From Bacteroidales bacterium (GTDB lineage Bacteria; Bacteroidota; Bacteroidia; Bacteroidales; F082), in NCBI GenBank assembly GCA_016281295.1, contig JAEEII010000157.1, forward strand, positions 1-9,586: a DNA stretch of 9,586 nt. The letters are read 5' to 3'. The position numbers and the translations under genes were made by a program. This document shows positions 1 to 7,576 of the stretch, in pieces; position 1 is the first letter of the stretch; every line of letters starts with the position of its first letter. The notes below the pieces were generated by a model. That model saw only the letters and a list, made by a program, of their open reading frames with translations. It searched no databases and was not told where the DNA came from.

Positions 1-85
1 CAAGACTGGTACTCAACATCTTGCAGGCTACCAAAAACACCCCGATGCCTGCGATTAGGGTTAAAATTGCGATAAAAATGAGCAT
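1..85 (-). CDS. N-terminal fragment of a probable Na/Pi-cotransporter-like membrane protein (partial)
   Basis: Only the first 28 codons are inside the window; the gene runs off the left edge. The peptide is one hydrophobic segment followed by a lysine and a polar stretch (IGVFLVACKMLSTSL). The order Gly-x-Gly-x-Phe-Leu, then Lys-Met, then a polar helix resembles the first transmembrane segment of Na/Pi-cotransporter II-type proteins (PF02690). Those proteins move phosphate with sodium and some carry a PhoU-like tail. I chose ATG at 83-85; an in-frame GTG two codons upstream (89-91) is an alternative, and an in-frame TGA lies further upstream. The VAC triplet looks like a lipobox, but the following KMLST fits a transporter better than a lipoprotein. 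It is transcribed in the same direction as the PepSY-like gene, 72 bases downstream of that gene's stop. The assignment rests on a short stretch and is tentative. Confidence 0.5.
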   Translation of the reverse strand, partial: MLIFIAILTLIAGIGVFLVACKMLSTSL

Positions 86-99
86 AGGCACAAGTTTTT

Positions 100-133
100 G
101 AAAGCGGCCAATGATGACTCACCGACCGCTTTC
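100..133. other. Perfect 8-bp inverted repeat in the leader of the left-edge gene
   Basis: GAAAGCGG (100-107) and CCGCTTTC (126-133) are perfect complements separated by 18 bases. On the minus strand the hairpin falls between the stop of the PepSY-like lipoprotein gene and the start of the transporter-like gene. No U-run follows the hairpin on the minus strand, so it is not a standard intrinsic terminator. It may be a leader-RNA structure or a protein-binding site. Confidence 0.45.
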
Positions 134-157
134 GTTATGAAAAAAGAAACGGACTGT

Positions 158-1378
158 TTATTTGTTGTCAATATGGGTCACGTTGAAGTAGCTGTCAAAT
201 TCAATTTCAACACCGTTGCTTAACTCAATTTCCCAACCGTTTGCTCTTTTCTCGATTTTATCAATATGTTGTTTGGGGTAATTGGTGATAACGTAAGCAG
301 TAATCTGTTCGGGAACGAGTTCAGTAGGAACGATGCCATAAACATTCGATTCATCGCAGTCAATGCTTTTCCATTCGAAGGCGAAGTTGAAGGTGATTTC
401 TGTGCCGTCGGTCAGTTTCACATCATATTCATTTTCATCCACCTCAACCTTGACTATGCCAACTTGAGGGAAATAAGTCTCAACAAAAGCGTTGATCTCC
501 CCATGGCCAGAAGGAGTTCCGCCACCGTTTCCAATGACATTGAAGTTGGTGTCGAACTTGATTTCCTGTCCATTCTTGAGTTCAATCTCCCAACCATAAT
601 TCTCTTTCTCAATTTGTTCGATCTGTTGGTTTGGGAAGTTCGTGTTTACATAGGCAGTAATCTGATCGGGAACGAGTTCTGTGGGTACGGCACTGTAAAT
701 GGAGGCCTTTTCACAGTCGATATGGGTCCATTCAAAGTTGAGATTGAAAGAAATCTCAGTACCATCAGCAAGTTTCACTTCGTATTCGTCGTCTTCCGCT
801 TTGATGCTAAGGATTTTAGTTTGAGAGAAATAAGTGTTTACAAAAGTGTTGATATCAGGGTATTCAGTATTGTTTCCGCCTCCATTTCCGCCATTGTTGA
901 TGACGTTGAAGTTGGCATCAAACTTAAGTTCAACATCATTGCTGAGTTCAACCTCCCAGCCATTGTTTTCCCTTTCGATTTCATCAATGTGTTGATTGGG
1001 ATAGTTGGCGGTAAGATAGGCTGCGATCTGTTCGGGTACAAGCGTTTCAGGCACAGTATCATAGATGTATGAATGCTCGCAGTTTACTTCAACCCATTCA
1101 AATGCCTGGTTAAAATACACCTTCGTATTGTCGCTTAAAATCACTCTATAATAATGTTCAGTTTGGTTACAGCTGAGAATGCTTGTTTCGGGGAAATGTG
1201 TGTTGACAAACAAGACGATGGCCGTGTCGATTTCAGTCGTGTTGACCGCAGTACCGTTTCCTTCAACCTCCCATTGGTTGTTGTTACTGTTGTTGTCTCC
1301 AGTGGGTGTTTCTTTGGTGCATGATGACACTGAGATAGACAGTGCAATGAATGCTGCAAATAATGCTAATTTCTTCAT
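158..1378 (-). CDS. Lipoprotein with three tandem PepSY-like units
   Basis: The 406-residue protein begins with a lipoprotein signal peptide (lysines at 2-3, hydrophobic core, lipobox VSSC with the lipidated Cys at 20), so it should be anchored in the periplasm or at the outer membrane. A Asn/Gly/Thr-rich linker follows. Three repeats of about 110 residues come next, at roughly 48-160, 173-282 and 293-401, separated by Gly/Asn-rich linkers (161-172, 283-292). Each repeat has two halves. The first ends in a Phe-Glu-Trp motif and a conserved Cys (C100, C222, C341). The second carries (T/E)LVP(E/D)QI, a (N/K)(Y/F)P motif, then GWE(V/I)EL and KFD or EFD. This two-half pattern matches the putative PepSY-like family (PF11396, DUF2874), whose function is unknown. 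It lies just downstream of the small secreted gene at 1391-1813 on the same strand. No clear -7 box is seen directly upstream, so it may depend on readthrough of the hairpin at 1419-1457. Confidence 0.85.
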   Translation of the reverse strand: MKKLALFAAFIALSISVSSCTKETPTGDNNSNNNQWEVEGNGTAVNTTEIDTAIVLFVNTHFPETSILSCNQTEHYYRVILSDNTKVYFNQAFEWVEVNCEHSYIYDTVPETLVPEQIAAYLTANYPNQHIDEIERENNGWEVELSNDVELKFDANFNVINNGGNGGGNNTEYPDINTFVNTYFSQTKILSIKAEDDEYEVKLADGTEISFNLNFEWTHIDCEKASIYSAVPTELVPDQITAYVNTNFPNQQIEQIEKENYGWEIELKNGQEIKFDTNFNVIGNGGGTPSGHGEINAFVETYFPQVGIVKVEVDENEYDVKLTDGTEITFNFAFEWKSIDCDESNVYGIVPTELVPEQITAYVITNYPKQHIDKIEKRANGWEIELSNGVEIEFDSYFNVTHIDNK

Positions 1379-1390
1379 TTTAGTTAGATT

Positions 1391-1813
1391 TTAGTTGGTA
1401 ATAAATGAATTATGGGATAAAAAAAGATGGTCCGTAACATTGTCCGCACCATCTTTTATGTTTTTCGTAATGATATAGTTGTGGCAGTCAGCCAGGCTTT
1501 TCCTTGGGGCATAACGCCTTATCTGTCCAAGGCGCAACGCCGCTGAACACTTATTTTCATTTTGTTCTTCGCCTAGGGATGTAACTGGGCAAAAGTCATA
1601 TCTACATTGCAAACCATCCGATGGACCATTGAGCACGAAATCCGAATCCTCATCTTCGTCAAATTCATCGCCATCAAACGACATATTGGAAAGGATTTCA
1701 GTTTGTTCCATGACATACAAATCCTCTTGGGCCGTGCTGGTAAGGTCAAGAAGGAACAGCCCCATCAGAGTGAGTACTACGACAGAAACATATTTTCGGA
1801 AAAAGTCAATCAT
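1391..1813 (-). CDS. Small secreted protein of unknown function, Cys- and Asp/Glu-rich
   Basis: I do not recognise this 140-residue protein. Residues 1-29 look like a signal peptide (lysine at 7, hydrophobic core 8-22, small residues ending STAQ). An acidic tract at 48-58 is followed by four cysteines at 70, 75, 89 and 110, which could form disulfides outside the cytoplasm. From about residue 90 on, the protein turns basic and of mixed composition. Its last 20 or so codons are the DNA of a strong hairpin with a U-run (1419-1457), so the tail may not be a conserved protein segment; a frameshift or decayed 3' end is possible. ATG at 1811-1813 is the only start that keeps the signal peptide. The PepSY-like lipoprotein gene starts 12 bases beyond its stop on the same strand. 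The size and export signal resemble the many small secreted peptides of Bacteroidales, but I see no NVEALA motif. Confidence 0.55.
   Translation of the reverse strand: MIDFFRKYVSVVVLTLMGLFLLDLTSTAQEDLYVMEQTEILSNMSFDGDEFDEDEDSDFVLNGPSDGLQCRYDFCPVTSLGEEQNENKCSAALRLGQIRRYAPRKSLADCHNYIITKNIKDGADNVTDHLFLSHNSFITN
1419..1457 (-). terminator. Hairpin with U-run, intrinsic terminator or attenuator
   Basis: On the minus strand AAAAGATGGT pairs perfectly with ACCATCTTTT across a 16-base loop, and the run continues to seven T residues (plus-strand A1419-A1425). This has the form of an intrinsic terminator. It is placed inside the last codons of the 140-residue gene and about 40 bases before the lipoprotein start, so it could attenuate transcription into that gene. 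The opposite strand also has a T-rich flank (1454-1465), so it might work in both directions. Confidence 0.6.
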
Positions 1814-1852
1814 GGCTATTTACCTTAAAATAACTGATAAGCTCTGGAATTA

Positions 1853-1882
1853 TTGTCCATGTAGGCAAAAAAAGTACCTTTG
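1853..1882 (+). promoter_or_regulatory. Bacteroidota-type promoter-like element
   Basis: TTG at 1853-1855 is followed after 19 bases by TACCTTTG at 1875-1882, an exact match to the TAnnTTTG -7 consensus with a reasonable -33 TTG. No gene starts close downstream on the plus strand. The terminator-like hairpin at 1900-1928 begins within about 20 bases of the box. The -7 box is also one arm of a 6-bp inverted repeat (GGCAAA 1864-1869, TTTGCC 1879-1884). Confidence 0.4.
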
Positions 1883-1899
1883 CCGAAGTCCCAACCCAG

Positions 1900-1928
1900 A
1901 ATCCCCTCAGCGATGGCGGGATTTTTTT
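1900..1928 (+). terminator. Intrinsic terminator-like hairpin, plus direction
   Basis: AATCCC (1900-1905) pairs with GGGATT (1918-1923), and the stem can extend past one mismatch with U1907-G1916 and C1908-G1915. Seven T residues (1922-1928) follow on the plus strand. No plus-strand gene ends upstream. It either ends a very short RNA started at the promoter-like element just before it, stops transcription coming from the left, or is left over from a lost gene. Confidence 0.5.
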
Positions 1929-1943
1929 ATACATCTGGCTTGT

Positions 1944-1969
1944 AATTCTGTTTTTTAATTCTGTTTTTT
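1944..1969 (+). repeat. Two exact tandem copies of a 13-bp unit
   Basis: AATTCTGTTTTTT occurs at 1944-1956 and again at 1957-1969 with no gap. A degenerate third copy (CTG then T-rich) merges into the -7 box at 1973-1980. The repeat occupies the -33 to -7 spacer of the promoter for the decayed gene at 2003, so copy-number change would alter the promoter. Confidence 0.7.
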
Positions 1970-1972
1970 CTG

Positions 1973-1980
1973 TATTTTTG
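1973..1980 (+). promoter_or_regulatory. -7 box for the decayed gene at 2003
   Basis: TATTTTTG matches TAnnTTTG and lies 22 bases before the ATG at 2003. No good TTTG -33 box is visible at the usual distance because the 13-bp T-rich repeat fills that space. Confidence 0.45.
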
Positions 1981-2002
1981 CCCATCATAAAACTTTGGCA
2001 TC

Positions 2003-2215
2003 ATGAAAAAAATCATACTCATCCTCCCCATCCTTATTGCGATTGCCTCTCATGCGATGGCCGACAACTTCGTCACCGATGTGATGGTCATCGGCGGAAC
2101 ATAAGCCGAAACAAACGCCCTGAAAACCCAATACCAAAACCAAAGCTGGACCTTCGTCAACCAAGACTTGAACCAAGGCGCCGGCGGCGACTACATCCCC
2201 AAAAGATGGTTGTAA
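2003..2215 (+). pseudogene. Remnant of a secreted protein: signal peptide and N-terminal domain, with an internal stop
   Basis: From ATG 2003 the frame codes a clean signal peptide (lysines at 2-3, long hydrophobic core, cleavage after SHAMA at 20). It then reads DNFVTDVMVIGGT and meets TAA at 2102-2104 (codon 34). The same frame reopens at once: AETNALKTQYQNQSWTFVN, then QDLNQGAGGDYI, before ending at 2213-2215. The text on the two sides of the stop joins naturally. It resembles an N-terminal domain I recall from secreted Bacteroidales proteins (VTDVMVIGG, GWT, QDLN, GGDYIYLLYK). A single base change from AAA to TAA would explain the stop. After GGDYI the resemblance ends abruptly, so the 3' part is also missing. 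A 33-residue peptide could still be made, but I treat the locus as dead. The family recollection is not checked against a database. Confidence 0.65.
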
Positions 2216-2225
2216 AATAAATAAC

Positions 2226-2591
2226 AGCTATCTCATGGACTTGCCTGTGGTCTTTATCAAAAAGAAAGTTCCAAAAACCGTGGACGAGTCTTGGAAGTCT
2301 TGGGTTTGGTCGTTCACGCGAGGCGATAACACCACGGTGTGCATCGACAAACGTTTCTTGACTGCCGATGACCACATCCTGTTTATCGATGACTTCCTTG
2401 CCGAAGGACACGCCTCGGGCAGTGTCATTCACCTATGTCGTCAGTCGGGTGCCCGGATTGTGGGTATGGGTTTTCTGGTGGAAAAAGGCTTCGCAGGTGG
2501 CGGCCAGTTCTTGCGCGACCACCATATAACGTATCATGCCCTCGCCACCATCAGACGCATTAATGAAGACAATACCATGGAAGTAGTGTGA
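2226..2591 (+). pseudogene. xpt: 5'-truncated xanthine phosphoribosyltransferase (C-terminal part only)
   Basis: The frame starting SYLMDLPVVFIKKK aligns by eye with the middle of Xpt (YLMNLPVVFAKKK-type segment) and continues to the family C-terminus. It keeps the PRPP-binding signature HILFIDDFLAEGHASG, the SGARIVGMGFLVEKGF segment and the ALATI strand near the end. Xpt salvages xanthine to XMP with PRPP and is normally about 190 residues; here only about 120 are present. The first 70-75 residues, including the ESSGIAP-type loop and the N-terminal hood, are missing. The first ATG in frame (2235) lies in the middle of the domain, so an active enzyme is unlikely. The fragment starts about 10 bases after the stop of the remnant of the secreted gene, so the two appear fused at a deletion junction. 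The retained part has no stop or frameshift, which suggests recent loss or a still-translated fragment. Confidence 0.75.
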
Positions 2592-2655
2592 AAAATTTTT
2601 AAAAAAACTCTATTCTTCTGACAACCCAACCATAATCTTTCTGTATTCCATAGGG

Positions 2656-3932
<1,277 letters not shown>

Positions 3933-3933
<1 letters not shown>

Positions 3934-4727
3934 TGGTCATATTCATCACAGGGATATCCTCGGGGTTTGGTTTGGAAACCGCCCAGTTGCTTTCGCAAGC
4001 AGGTCATGTCGTTTACGGGACAGTACGTCGTGAGGTCACACCGTTGCCCAAAGTAAAATACCTTCGTTTGGATGTCCGCGACGCCAAAGCGGTGCAGCAA
4101 GCCGTGGAACAAATTATCAAAACGGAAGGCCGTATTGATGTGTTGATCAACAATGCCGGTATGGGCATCGGTGGACCTTTGGAGTTTGCCGCGGAGGATG
4201 AAATCAGGGAACAGATGGATGCCAACTTCATGGGCTTGGTACACTGCGTTGATGCCGTGCTGCCTTACATGAGAAAACAAGGCTCAGGTAAAATCATCGC
4301 TCTCAGTTCTATCGGGGGCTTGATGGGGTTGCCATTTCAAGGCTTCTATTCGGCCAGCAAGTTCGCCATCGAAGGCTATTGCGAGGCTCTTCGTTTGGAA
4401 ACCAAGCCGTTTGGCATAACCATAACGGTGATTCGCCCTGGCGACTTCTCCACAGGTTTCACGGGCAGTCGAAAGAAAGCGACAAATGACGAAGCTTTTC
4501 AGGCCTATCCTGCTTATCAAAAAGCCATTGACAAGGTGGAACATGACGAGACAGGCGGGCTGAAACCTCAGGTGGTCGCGCATAAAATCAGCAAAGTCAT
4601 CCGAATGAAGCATCCACGATACGGTTATGTGGTATCCTCTTTCGAGCAACGACTCTCGGTGTTTCTGAAACAAATCTTGCCAGCAAAATGGTTTGCTGCA
4701 ATTTTGGGAAAATATTACTATTTGTAA
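3933..4727 (+). CDS. Short-chain dehydrogenase/reductase, candidate 3-ketosphinganine reductase
   Basis: A classical SDR of 264 residues. It has the cofactor loop TGISSGFG (6-13), an Asp in LRLDVRD (48), NNAG (73-76), Asn98, and the Ser126-Tyr139-Lys143 catalytic set in SSIGG and YSASK. PG near 169-170 is the usual turn after the active site. Basic residues after the second strand (VRRE) suggest NADPH rather than NADH. The C-terminus is hydrophobic and aromatic (KQILPAKWFAAILGKYYYL) and may contact the membrane. SDRs of this shape reduce many ketones, so sequence alone does not fix the substrate. The one-base overlap with serine palmitoyltransferase makes reduction of 3-ketosphinganine to sphinganine the most economical proposal. 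The alternative is a general lipid or steroid-like ketone reductase. Confidence 0.85.
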
Positions 4728-4732
4728 ATTTG
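4703..4732 (+). promoter_or_regulatory. Promoter-like element overlapping the dehydrogenase stop
   Basis: TTTG at 4703-4706, an 18-base spacer, and TAAATTTG at 4725-4732 fit the Bacteroidota -33/-7 pattern. The TAA of the dehydrogenase (4725-4727) is part of the -7 box. A start about 7 bases on would give the thioesterase gene a leader of roughly a dozen bases. Confidence 0.5.
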
Positions 4733-4751
4733 TTTTGTAATCTGTTTCGAT

Positions 4752-5456
4752 ATGTACAGCCTAAACTATAAAGTAACCACCAGTACCTGCGACAGTGAGG
4801 GCAAACTCAAGCTGTTTTCCGCCCTTCAGATGATGCAGGACTGTTCCGAAATGTGGCTCGAAAGTGAGCCTAAAGTGAAAGACTACTTCGCCCGTGAAAA
4901 CATGGCGCAACTACTTGCTTCAAGACAAGTGGAGATTATGCGTGTACCCAGTTTCAAAGAAGAACTGACGGTGACTACCTCCGTGTATGGCATGAAGCCT
5001 ATGTTCGGTTTTCGTAACACTTTCATCTATGATGCCGAAGGCAAGCCCTGTTACCGTACCTGGAGCATGGGTGCCTTTGTCGATAAAACCAACGGCAAAC
5101 TGAAGCGCGTGGACGATGACGTGGCCAACTCTTTGCTCATCGAGCCGCAGTTAGAGATGAACTACAGAGATCGCCGCATCATGCTGCCAAAGGGTGGGGG
5201 AGAGGCCTTCCCTCCTATACAGGTGATGCGCGCTGACATCGACTATAACCGCCACGTCAATAACGCCAACTATATCCGTATGGCGATGGAGTTGCTGCCA
5301 GAAGATTTTGTAGTGAAAGAGCTTCGTGTGGAATACCGTGTGGCCGCCAAGATGGGCTGTATTTTGACGCCAGTGGTTTTTCGGATAGAAAACGGCTTCG
5401 TCATCGAGCTAGCCATTGGAAACGAGGCGAGCGCGATTGTGGAGTTCACATCTTAA
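4752..5456 (+). CDS. Acyl-ACP thioesterase-like double hotdog protein
   Basis: The 234-residue protein fits the bacterial acyl-ACP thioesterase family (PF01643), which hydrolyses acyl-ACP to free fatty acid in the cytoplasm. Two hotdog halves are visible. The N-terminal one (about 1-125) has a central-helix segment LFSALQMMQDCSEMWL and RTWSMGAFVD. The C-terminal one (about 150-234) has ADIDYNRHVNNANYI (161-175), the DxNxHVNN signature that holds the catalytic Asp164, Asn166 and His168. Where plant FatB enzymes read EYRREC after the next strand, this protein reads EYRVAA (194-199), so the acidic/Cys pair of that site is absent. It starts 24 bases after the dehydrogenase and has its own promoter-like box. 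Its place after the spt genes suggests it tunes acyl-chain supply for sphingolipid or fatty-acid metabolism, but that is inference. Confidence 0.8.
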   Translation: MYSLNYKVTTSTCDSEGKLKLFSALQMMQDCSEMWLESEPKVKDYFARENMAQLLASRQVEIMRVPSFKEELTVTTSVYGMKPMFGFRNTFIYDAEGKPCYRTWSMGAFVDKTNGKLKRVDDDVANSLLIEPQLEMNYRDRRIMLPKGGGEAFPPIQVMRADIDYNRHVNNANYIRMAMELLPEDFVVKELRVEYRVAAKMGCILTPVVFRIENGFVIELAIGNEASAIVEFTS

Positions 5457-5488
5457 ATCTTAAAGATAGGAATTGTTTCGTTTTGTTG

Positions 5489-5496
5489 TATATTTG
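5489..5496 (+). promoter_or_regulatory. -7 box for the BspA-like gene
   Basis: TATATTTG matches TAnnTTTG and lies 28 bases before ATG 5525. The nearest TTG (5473-5475) is only 13 bases upstream, so the -33 box is poor. Confidence 0.5.
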
Positions 5497-5524
5497 CAGC
5501 TGTTAAACTTTAAAACTTTTTAAG

Positions 5525-7546
5525 ATGAAAAAGAATATTTATCTCATTATGTTCTTACTCATGTTCGTCAGCTTCGTTCAAGCGCAGGGACCTGTATCAA
5601 CTGCCAACTGGTTCGGATACATATTGCCTCCCAGCCCGGCAGCGAATAAATATGTCACTTTTACCATGCAGGATCTCGGATCGGTGTCTGTTGCGTCGGA
5701 CGACATTCCCTCAGTATCTTCAGCAACCTTTGCCGATGGTTACGTGTGGAGTGTGATTAATATCTTCGGCTATTGCCTTTATAGGTCAAGATTTGATGCG
5801 ACCAACAATCGTATTGAAACCCCTGAATTGATGGTTGAAGACGTTCCCTATTTCAATGATATGGCCTACAATCCTGCCGATGGGTTGATTTATGTCATTA
5901 CGGGAGAGCACCTGAAAAGCTTCGACCCAGCCAACCCCAGCAACATGCAAGACCATGGCGCGATAGAGCATGATGGCTTCAATTTGGCTATCAACATGGA
6001 TGGTACCGCTTATATGATTAGTTCTTGGGGTGAGTTTGGTTTATTGAATCTTTCTAATGCACAATTGAGCACAATCGGCCCGATTGATTTGCCGTTAAAA
6101 ATGTCTTTTGACATGCTGACAGGAGAATTGTTTGGTGTCTTTTTTGGCAATTTGTACCAGATTGACCCCAATACTGGAGCCTATACCATGTTGGGATCTC
6201 TCCATAATGGAGGTACCAACTACGACCCGACCTGCCTGTTCATGACCTACGGCTCAACTCCGTCGGAATTCACAGTCGGCGACTTGAACTATCGTGTCAA
6301 TGAGGATCATGTTTCTGTAACGGTTACAGGCCATGTCAATGGTTATGATGCCACCGGTGATTTGATTATCCCTGAATCGGTGAGTTACGGAGGACATGAT
6401 TACGCTGTGACCACCATTGGCGAAAGCGCGTTTTTGTATTGCTTCTATTTGACGAATCTGTCCATTCCCAATTCAGTAACCACCATCGAAGCGAGCGCTT
6501 TTGCTTATTGCCAAGGCTTTACCGGCGATTTGGTGATTCCTAACTCTGTGACGACTGTTGGCTATGGCGCATTCCAGGTATGTCCTGGTTTTGATGGAGA
6601 CCTAATCATAGGGACTGGTGTCACTGAAATTGGCGATTATGCATTCAATTCATGTGACGGTATGAAGGGCACACTAAATATTCCGAGTAACGTACAATCA
6701 CTGGGTGGAAACTCTTTTGGATATTGTGATTTCAGTGGCATCGTCGTTGACCCGGAAAACAGTTTTTATGATTCAAGAAACGACTGCAACGCCATCATCG
6801 AAACAAGCACCAATGAGTTGCTTACAGGATGCAAAAGCACAATCATTCCCAACACGGTAACATCCATCGGATTTTGCGCTTTCAGGGGTGTCCAAGGCCT
6901 GACCTCTATTGAAATCCCGAATTCTGTGACTTACATTGGGGAGAATGCCTTCGCGTTTTGCTATGACCTGACTGGCGATTTGACCATCCCGAATTCTGTA
7001 GATACGATTGACGCCGGTGCTTTTTTCTATTGCCAAGGCTTCGACGGCACCCTTACCATTGGTGAGTCCGTCACTTTTATTGGTGATGAGGCTTTCAGGA
7101 GATGCTCCGGCTTTACGGGAGCGGTCTCTTTGGCCACCACGCCTCCTGTTCTTGGTGACGATTTTGGCGGTTTGACGTTTGAACTATTCGGTTATCCCAT
7201 CCTTATTGTTCCTTGCGGATGCGTGGAAGCCTATCAAAATTCCAGTTGGTATGAATCAAACGGGTTGAATGGATTCAATGTATTTATTGAGGATTGCAGT
7301 GCGGTTTCGGAAACTGGCAGCATTGTTACTGCTGTTTATCCTAATCCAACGAATGGAATGATTAAAGTCGAGGTTGAAAACATCCAGAACATCAGTGTTT
7401 TCAACATCCTTGGAGAAAAAATATTTGAAGGCTCTGCCAATAGTGATGCTTTTGAATATGACTTCAGCCATCAAAGTGCTGGTGTGTATTTGATTAAGGT
7501 GGAAACATCGAAAGGTGTTGAGACTATGAAGGTAACAGTAAGGTAA
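5525..7546 (+). CDS. Secreted BspA-like leucine-rich-repeat protein with T9SS type A sorting domain
   Basis: The 673-residue protein has a signal peptide (1-20, cleavage FVQA/QG). A region at about 65-245 has short repeated strands such as ADGYVWSV, NPADGLIYVI, DMLTGELFGVF and DPNTGAYTML, which look like blades of a beta-propeller. A short linker domain (249-270) leads into roughly nine BspA-type repeats (LRR_5, about 275-550) with the pattern IPNSVTxIGxxAFxxCxxLTG. One repeat is interrupted by an insertion at about 405-440. A Cys-containing cap (PCGCVEAY, 564-571) follows. The last 70 residues (VYPNPTNG, FNILGEKIFEG, SAGVYLIKVE, ending KVTVR) form a T9SS type A C-terminal sorting domain, so the protein should cross the outer membrane and be attached or released there. 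BspA-type proteins bind host or bacterial surfaces; no ligand can be read here. The gene stands alone behind its own -7 box, 68 bases after the thioesterase gene. Confidence 0.9.
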   Translation: MKKNIYLIMFLLMFVSFVQAQGPVSTANWFGYILPPSPAANKYVTFTMQDLGSVSVASDDIPSVSSATFADGYVWSVINIFGYCLYRSRFDATNNRIETPELMVEDVPYFNDMAYNPADGLIYVITGEHLKSFDPANPSNMQDHGAIEHDGFNLAINMDGTAYMISSWGEFGLLNLSNAQLSTIGPIDLPLKMSFDMLTGELFGVFFGNLYQIDPNTGAYTMLGSLHNGGTNYDPTCLFMTYGSTPSEFTVGDLNYRVNEDHVSVTVTGHVNGYDATGDLIIPESVSYGGHDYAVTTIGESAFLYCFYLTNLSIPNSVTTIEASAFAYCQGFTGDLVIPNSVTTVGYGAFQVCPGFDGDLIIGTGVTEIGDYAFNSCDGMKGTLNIPSNVQSLGGNSFGYCDFSGIVVDPENSFYDSRNDCNAIIETSTNELLTGCKSTIIPNTVTSIGFCAFRGVQGLTSIEIPNSVTYIGENAFAFCYDLTGDLTIPNSVDTIDAGAFFYCQGFDGTLTIGESVTFIGDEAFRRCSGFTGAVSLATTPPVLGDDFGGLTFELFGYPILIVPCGCVEAYQNSSWYESNGLNGFNVFIEDCSAVSETGSIVTAVYPNPTNGMIKVEVENIQNISVFNILGEKIFEGSANSDAFEYDFSHQSAGVYLIKVETSKGVETMKVTVR

Positions 7547-7576
7547 TCAACAATCTACACATATATCTTTTTCAAC

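Noticed and set aside
266..1072. A 268-codon open frame on the plus strand opposite the PepSY-like lipoprotein gene
   Set aside because: It is antisense to three repeats of one composition, which keeps the opposite frame open. It has no domain, signal peptide or promoter, and the minus-strand protein is clearly real.
1607..1958. Two short plus-strand frames over the small secreted gene and its upstream gap
   Set aside because: Ser-rich or basic low-complexity translations antisense to the acidic tract, with no family resemblance.
2201..2210. AAAAGATGGT at the deletion junction, identical to the arm of the hairpin at 1422-1431
   Set aside because: A 10-base A-rich match is too short to claim a shared element or recombination site without relatives to compare.
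5460..5470. Possible terminator after the thioesterase gene (ATCTT with AAGAT)
   Set aside because: The stem is about five A/T-rich pairs with no U-run, too weak to support.
6400..7150. Regular repeats that could suggest a CRISPR-like or satellite array
   Set aside because: They are in-frame codons for the BspA-type leucine-rich repeats and vary in sequence and length.
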